A stretch of DNA of 15,377 bases from CAZMFZ01 sp046152935 (GTDB taxonomy: Bacteria > Bacteroidota > Bacteroidia > Cytophagales > UBA9547). The position numbers were made by a program, and so were the translations under genes. Below are positions 12,777 to 15,377 of the stretch, one piece after another (positions within the stretch are counted from its first letter, which is position 1; the number at the start of each line of letters is the position of its first letter). Below the pieces are notes generated by a model. It saw nothing but the letters and a program-made list of their open reading frames with translations. It searched no databases and was not told the origin of the DNA. The stretch lies in assembly GCA_046152935.1 (NCBI GenBank), contig JBJXGB010000129.1, positions 1 to 15,377 on the forward strand, in the 5' to 3' direction.

Positions 12777-15377
12777 TTACTTCTGCCCCTTCACTTCCAA
12801 CCCTAAATGGGTTTTGATCATTTCTATTTCGGCTTTTATGCCTTTGCTTTCGGCTTCCATCTTTTGTATTTGGAGTTCCAATTGCATGTTCTTGGCTTTT
12901 TCGGCTTCTAGATTTTTGTTTAATTCTTGAATGGCACTAATACCCAAAATGAAAATGCGATCATAATCTACAATGCGGAAATCATTTACTTCTTTGCCAT
13001 AAACAAAAATCTTTTCGCTCTTTTCAGTCCACTTGTTGACTGTGAAAGAATTGCCATTTACTGATACCACCATAGCTGGTTTTTCTCCACTTGCATTTGA
13101 AATCAATTTCACTTTGTCACCTATTGTCAAACCATGCGTTTTATTTATGGTTACTTTAAGAGTTTGGTTGGCTTCATCAAAAGCAACTTGTTCAGCCACG
13201 GCATAAATATTGGGTATCCAGTTGGTTTGCTTAGATATGGCTTGCGGATAAACTTTTTCTACTTCCTGAGCAAACACACCCTTTACTTGAACATTTCCTG
13301 TATTTAGACTATCAGTGTACTTGTAGTCAGTGATCTTCAACTTCATCAAAGTAGACAAATCATTGCGTGAGTCACTCAAGCCAACTTTTCTCTTAATACG
13401 TTGGTCTGAACTTACATAAAATCCACCTGAATTACTGCTACCCGTACTCCAAAACGCACCAGTTGCCCGAACAGAGACACCTATAGTACCTGCGCCATTT
13501 GCCAAAGCACCACTATTTTGGAAAAAGTTGGCAGCTGTAAAAGTGCCTGTTGCAGATCTATTGATGTCTAGCGGAAATTCAGGTGTGGAAGTTCCAATGC
13601 CCACAAAACCAGTTCCTCCTTTTATTCTCATGCTTTCCAACACTGTGGCATCAGCGTTTACGGTGCCAGGGGTATTTGTCCTTACAAATAAAATGTCATT
13701 CTCCGTTGCAGCACCATCATTTCCATTGAACTGTATGGCTGCTCCACCAATGTTTAGGTGTGTATTTGTATATTTCCAGACATTGTCAGAGAGATTTCGG
13801 TAGATATTTGTACCAACATACGCACCCCCGCCAACTGAAGCCCCTGTACTTAACCATTGATTGATACGAATACCATTTGCTGCGTTTATAACATCTAAAG
13901 CTGCCCCAGGTGCTGTTGTTCCGATTCCCACATTTCCAGTGGCTGGCATTATTGCAATATTGCCCCCTCCTTCTATAATTCCTATCGCCCCTGCATTAAA
14001 ATATATTCTCGGGCCTAGGTTCGGTCCAGAAAACTCATCATATATCCTTACTCTGGGACTAGCACCAGTACCGAACTGAGCGATCAGTTCGCCATTTCCA
14101 GCAAATCCGCTTGCTCTTACATCCAAAGGAGCCCCAGGCGTAGAAGTACCAATCCCCACATTCACCGCATAAACCCCAGTACCACCCAATACCATCATAT
14201 TGCTGCCACCTACCTTGGCTTGAAAACCGATCGCGATCGCGTTGGTTAAATTATTTGAAGCCATGTCAGCCTCTCTACCAATGGCAATGTTATTGTTACC
14301 AACAGTATTAGTTAAGCCTGCATTGGCACCTATGAAATTGTTTCCCCCTCCTGTAGTGTTGCTGGTTCCCGCCTGGTTGCCTAGAAAGTTGTTGTCAGAA
14401 CCTGTTGTGTTGCTATACCCTGCTCCAGAGCCTAGAAAGTTGTTGGCAGATCCCGTTGCATTATTTAGTCCTGCCCAAAAGCCAAGGAAGTTGTTGTCAT
14501 CTCCCGTGGTGTTCTTGTATCCTGCATTGTAGCCAATGAAATTGTTATTGACACCTATGAAGGTAGTGTTACCAGCGTCTTTGCCTATTACCAAGCTGCT
14601 ATTTGGACCTGTGCTGGTGGTGTAGAAGCGAATGCCATTCATATTCATTTCGCGGCCGTTCCAACTTAGGTTGCTGCCATTGGAGGTGAGGGTATTGGCA
14701 CTGGTGTAATAGGCTAGGCCGTTGGTTTGGCCTGCGCCAGAGAGGCTACCGCCACCGCTTGCTAGTGTACCAAAACCTAGTTTACCAGTACCATCTACAG
14801 TAACCACGCTTCCAGCAGTTGCCCCATTGAGAGCCAAACCTGCAATGCTGCTAAAATAGCCAACCCCTGTTACAGAGCTATTGCCTACTATAGCAAGCCT
14901 CTGGTTGGGAGTACCTGTGCCTATACCCACATTGCCATCAGCGGTTATTCGTATTTTTTCAGTAGGAATTCCATTTGAAGCAGTATAGAAAACTAAGTTT
15001 GAATTGACAGATGTACCATAATCTGTTTCTGCAAAAGCAGCGATATAACTTGAACGACTGAAAACTGTTCCATTGTATCCATCAAAAAAAACTACGCCAA
15101 TTCTATCGCCTGCAGTAATTGGAAGTTTTGAAGCGTCCGTACCTCTAGCTTTACTTAAACTTAAACTAGCTGAATTTGCGCTTGGTGCATAACTTTCTAT
15201 GGTCAGATCATCGTTGCCTAAAGCATCGCCAACTATATGTACTCTAACTGAAGGGCTACCCGTTCCTATTCCAACACGCACAGCATTAGAGCCTGTGCCG
15301 CCCAAAGCCATCATATTGCTGCCGCCTACAGTGGCATTAGTCCCAATCGCTACAGCATTGCTTAGGCCACTGGAGCC
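12777..15377 (-). CDS. Repeat-rich fibre protein with C-terminal peptidase S74 domain (5' end outside window)
   Basis: The frame is open to the right edge (GSSGLSNAVAIG precedes the internal Met at 15314), so at least 866 residues are present. Counting from that Met: VGIGTxxP collagen-like or fibre motifs recur; five 17-residue repeats NNFxGxxAGxxNTTGxx span 257-341; and a block at the N-terminal edge recurs at 357-400. The S74 domain starts at SSDQRIK (635-641), with Ser636 and Lys641 matching the Ser-Lys pair of the intramolecular chaperone in phage tail spikes. It continues with VKGVFAQEVEKVYPQAI, then about 85 residues of beta-type sequence (IPNIYAVAEQV, HGLTIGDKVKLI), VDYDRIFILGISAIQELNK, and a C-terminal coiled coil. 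It is likely a trimeric surface fibre that folds with help of the S74 domain. No T9SS sorting domain is seen at its C-terminus. Confidence 0.88.
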   Translation of the reverse strand, partial: GSSGLSNAVAIGTNATVGGSNMMALGGTGSNAVRVGIGTGSPSVRVHIVGDALGNDDLTIESYAPSANSASLSLSKARGTDASKLPITAGDRIGVVFFDGYNGTVFSRSSYIAAFAETDYGTSVNSNLVFYTASNGIPTEKIRITADGNVGIGTGTPNQRLAIVGNSSVTGVGYFSSIAGLALNGATAGSVVTVDGTGKLGFGTLASGGGSLSGAGQTNGLAYYTSANTLTSNGSNLSWNGREMNMNGIRFYTTSTGPNSSLVIGKDAGNTTFIGVNNNFIGYNAGYKNTTGDDNNFLGFWAGLNNATGSANNFLGSGAGYSNTTGSDNNFLGNQAGTSNTTGGGNNFIGANAGLTNTVGNNNIAIGREADMASNNLTNAIAIGFQAKVGGSNMMVLGGTGVYAVNVGIGTSTPGAPLDVRASGFAGNGELIAQFGTGASPRVRIYDEFSGPNLGPRIYFNAGAIGIIEGGGNIAIMPATGNVGIGTTAPGAALDVINAANGIRINQWLSTGASVGGGAYVGTNIYRNLSDNVWKYTNTHLNIGGAAIQFNGNDGAATENDILFVRTNTPGTVNADATVLESMRIKGGTGFVGIGTSTPEFPLDINRSATGTFTAANFFQNSGALANGAGTIGVSVRATGAFWSTGSSNSGGFYVSSDQRIKRKVGLSDSRNDLSTLMKLKITDYKYTDSLNTGNVQVKGVFAQEVEKVYPQAISKQTNWIPNIYAVAEQVAFDEANQTLKVTINKTHGLTIGDKVKLISNASGEKPAMVVSVNGNSFTVNKWTEKSEKIFVYGKEVNDFRIVDYDRIFILGISAIQELNKNLEAEKAKNMQLELQIQKMEAESKGIKAEIEMIKTHLGLEVKGQK
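14150..14250 (-). repeat. Second copy of a duplicated fibre module (pair of 15262-15370)
   Basis: The segment encodes TNAIAIGFQAKVGGSNMMVLGGTGVYAVNVGIGT in parts. It matches the window-edge segment at 15262-15370 (SNAVAIGTNATVGGSNMMALGG, then TGSNAVRVGIGT), including a near-identical DNA core around 14190-14212 and 15306-15329. The copies are about 1.1 kb apart, which suggests a large tandem module duplication in the gene. Confidence 0.7.
14292..14546 (-). repeat. Five tandem 51-nt (17-codon) repeats in the fibre gene
   Basis: Units start at 14546, 14495, 14444, 14393 and 14342 and read NNFIGYNAGYKNTTGDD, NNFLGFWAGLNNATGSA, NNFLGSGAGYSNTTGSD, NNFLGNQAGTSNTTGGG, NNFIGANAGLTNTVGNN. A degenerate sixth unit with NIAIGREAD follows. 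The pattern resembles the stacked head repeats of trimeric adhesins, where each unit adds one coil to a fibre. Copies differ at both DNA and protein level, so the array is not newly made. Confidence 0.85.

Noticed and set aside
14228..14239. 12-nt palindrome CGATCGCGATCG
   Set aside because: Single copy within coding sequence (NAIAIGF), with no partner site; most likely codon chance.
14242..14532. Plus-strand open frame with PVVLLYPAPEPRKLL-like repeats
   Set aside because: It is the antisense shadow of the 51-nt repeats in the fibre gene; the minus-strand frame has clear domains.
14292..14546. CRISPR-like spacing of repeats
   Set aside because: Units are contiguous 17-codon coding repeats without unique spacers.

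Overview
The window looks like a chromosomal segment of a gliding or T9SS-bearing member of the Bacteroidota. The evidence is an AT-rich sequence without obvious Shine-Dalgarno sites, a PorP/SprF-family outer-membrane protein, a secreted protein ending in a gliding-motility (CHU_C, type B) sorting domain, a Bacteroidota-style RAYT transposase, and TAnnTTTG-like promoter boxes. I cannot name the genus.

Layout: nine of the ten genes lie on the minus strand. The left edge holds the 3' end of a plus-strand predicted 3'-5' exonuclease, converging on recG. Upstream of recG, reading right to left from about 9.3 kb, is a tight run of four genes for exported proteins: a PorP/SprF-like beta-barrel protein, a 1423-residue TPR protein with a C-terminal CHAT (caspase-like) protease domain, and two small paralogous proteins with TPR-like N-termini and a PGLG(Q/K)xY membrane segment. 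Overlaps and gaps of 28 nt or less suggest one transcription unit. RecG follows after 54 nt. A putative caspase-type protease with an export signal, encoded directly behind an outer-membrane T9SS-type protein, is the most system-like arrangement here.

The right half (9.4 to 15.4 kb) looks accessory. It has a small retropepsin-like aspartic protease, a 395-nt gap with a palindromic element, a 602-residue secreted GEVED/CHU_C protein, a REP-associated tyrosine transposase (RAYT), and the 3' part of a repeat-rich fibre protein with a peptidase S74 autoprocessing chaperone domain.

Three copies of one REP-like element flank and invade the RAYT gene. Each has a perfect 33-nt palindrome plus one extra half-arm. 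The copy inside the gene is read in frame as LTTFQKLSNL-type peptide between the HUH motif and the catalytic-Tyr region. One copy differs by a paired change that keeps the stem perfect. This self-invading RAYT/REP pair is the clearest unusual signal in the window. No tRNA, rRNA or CRISPR array was seen.
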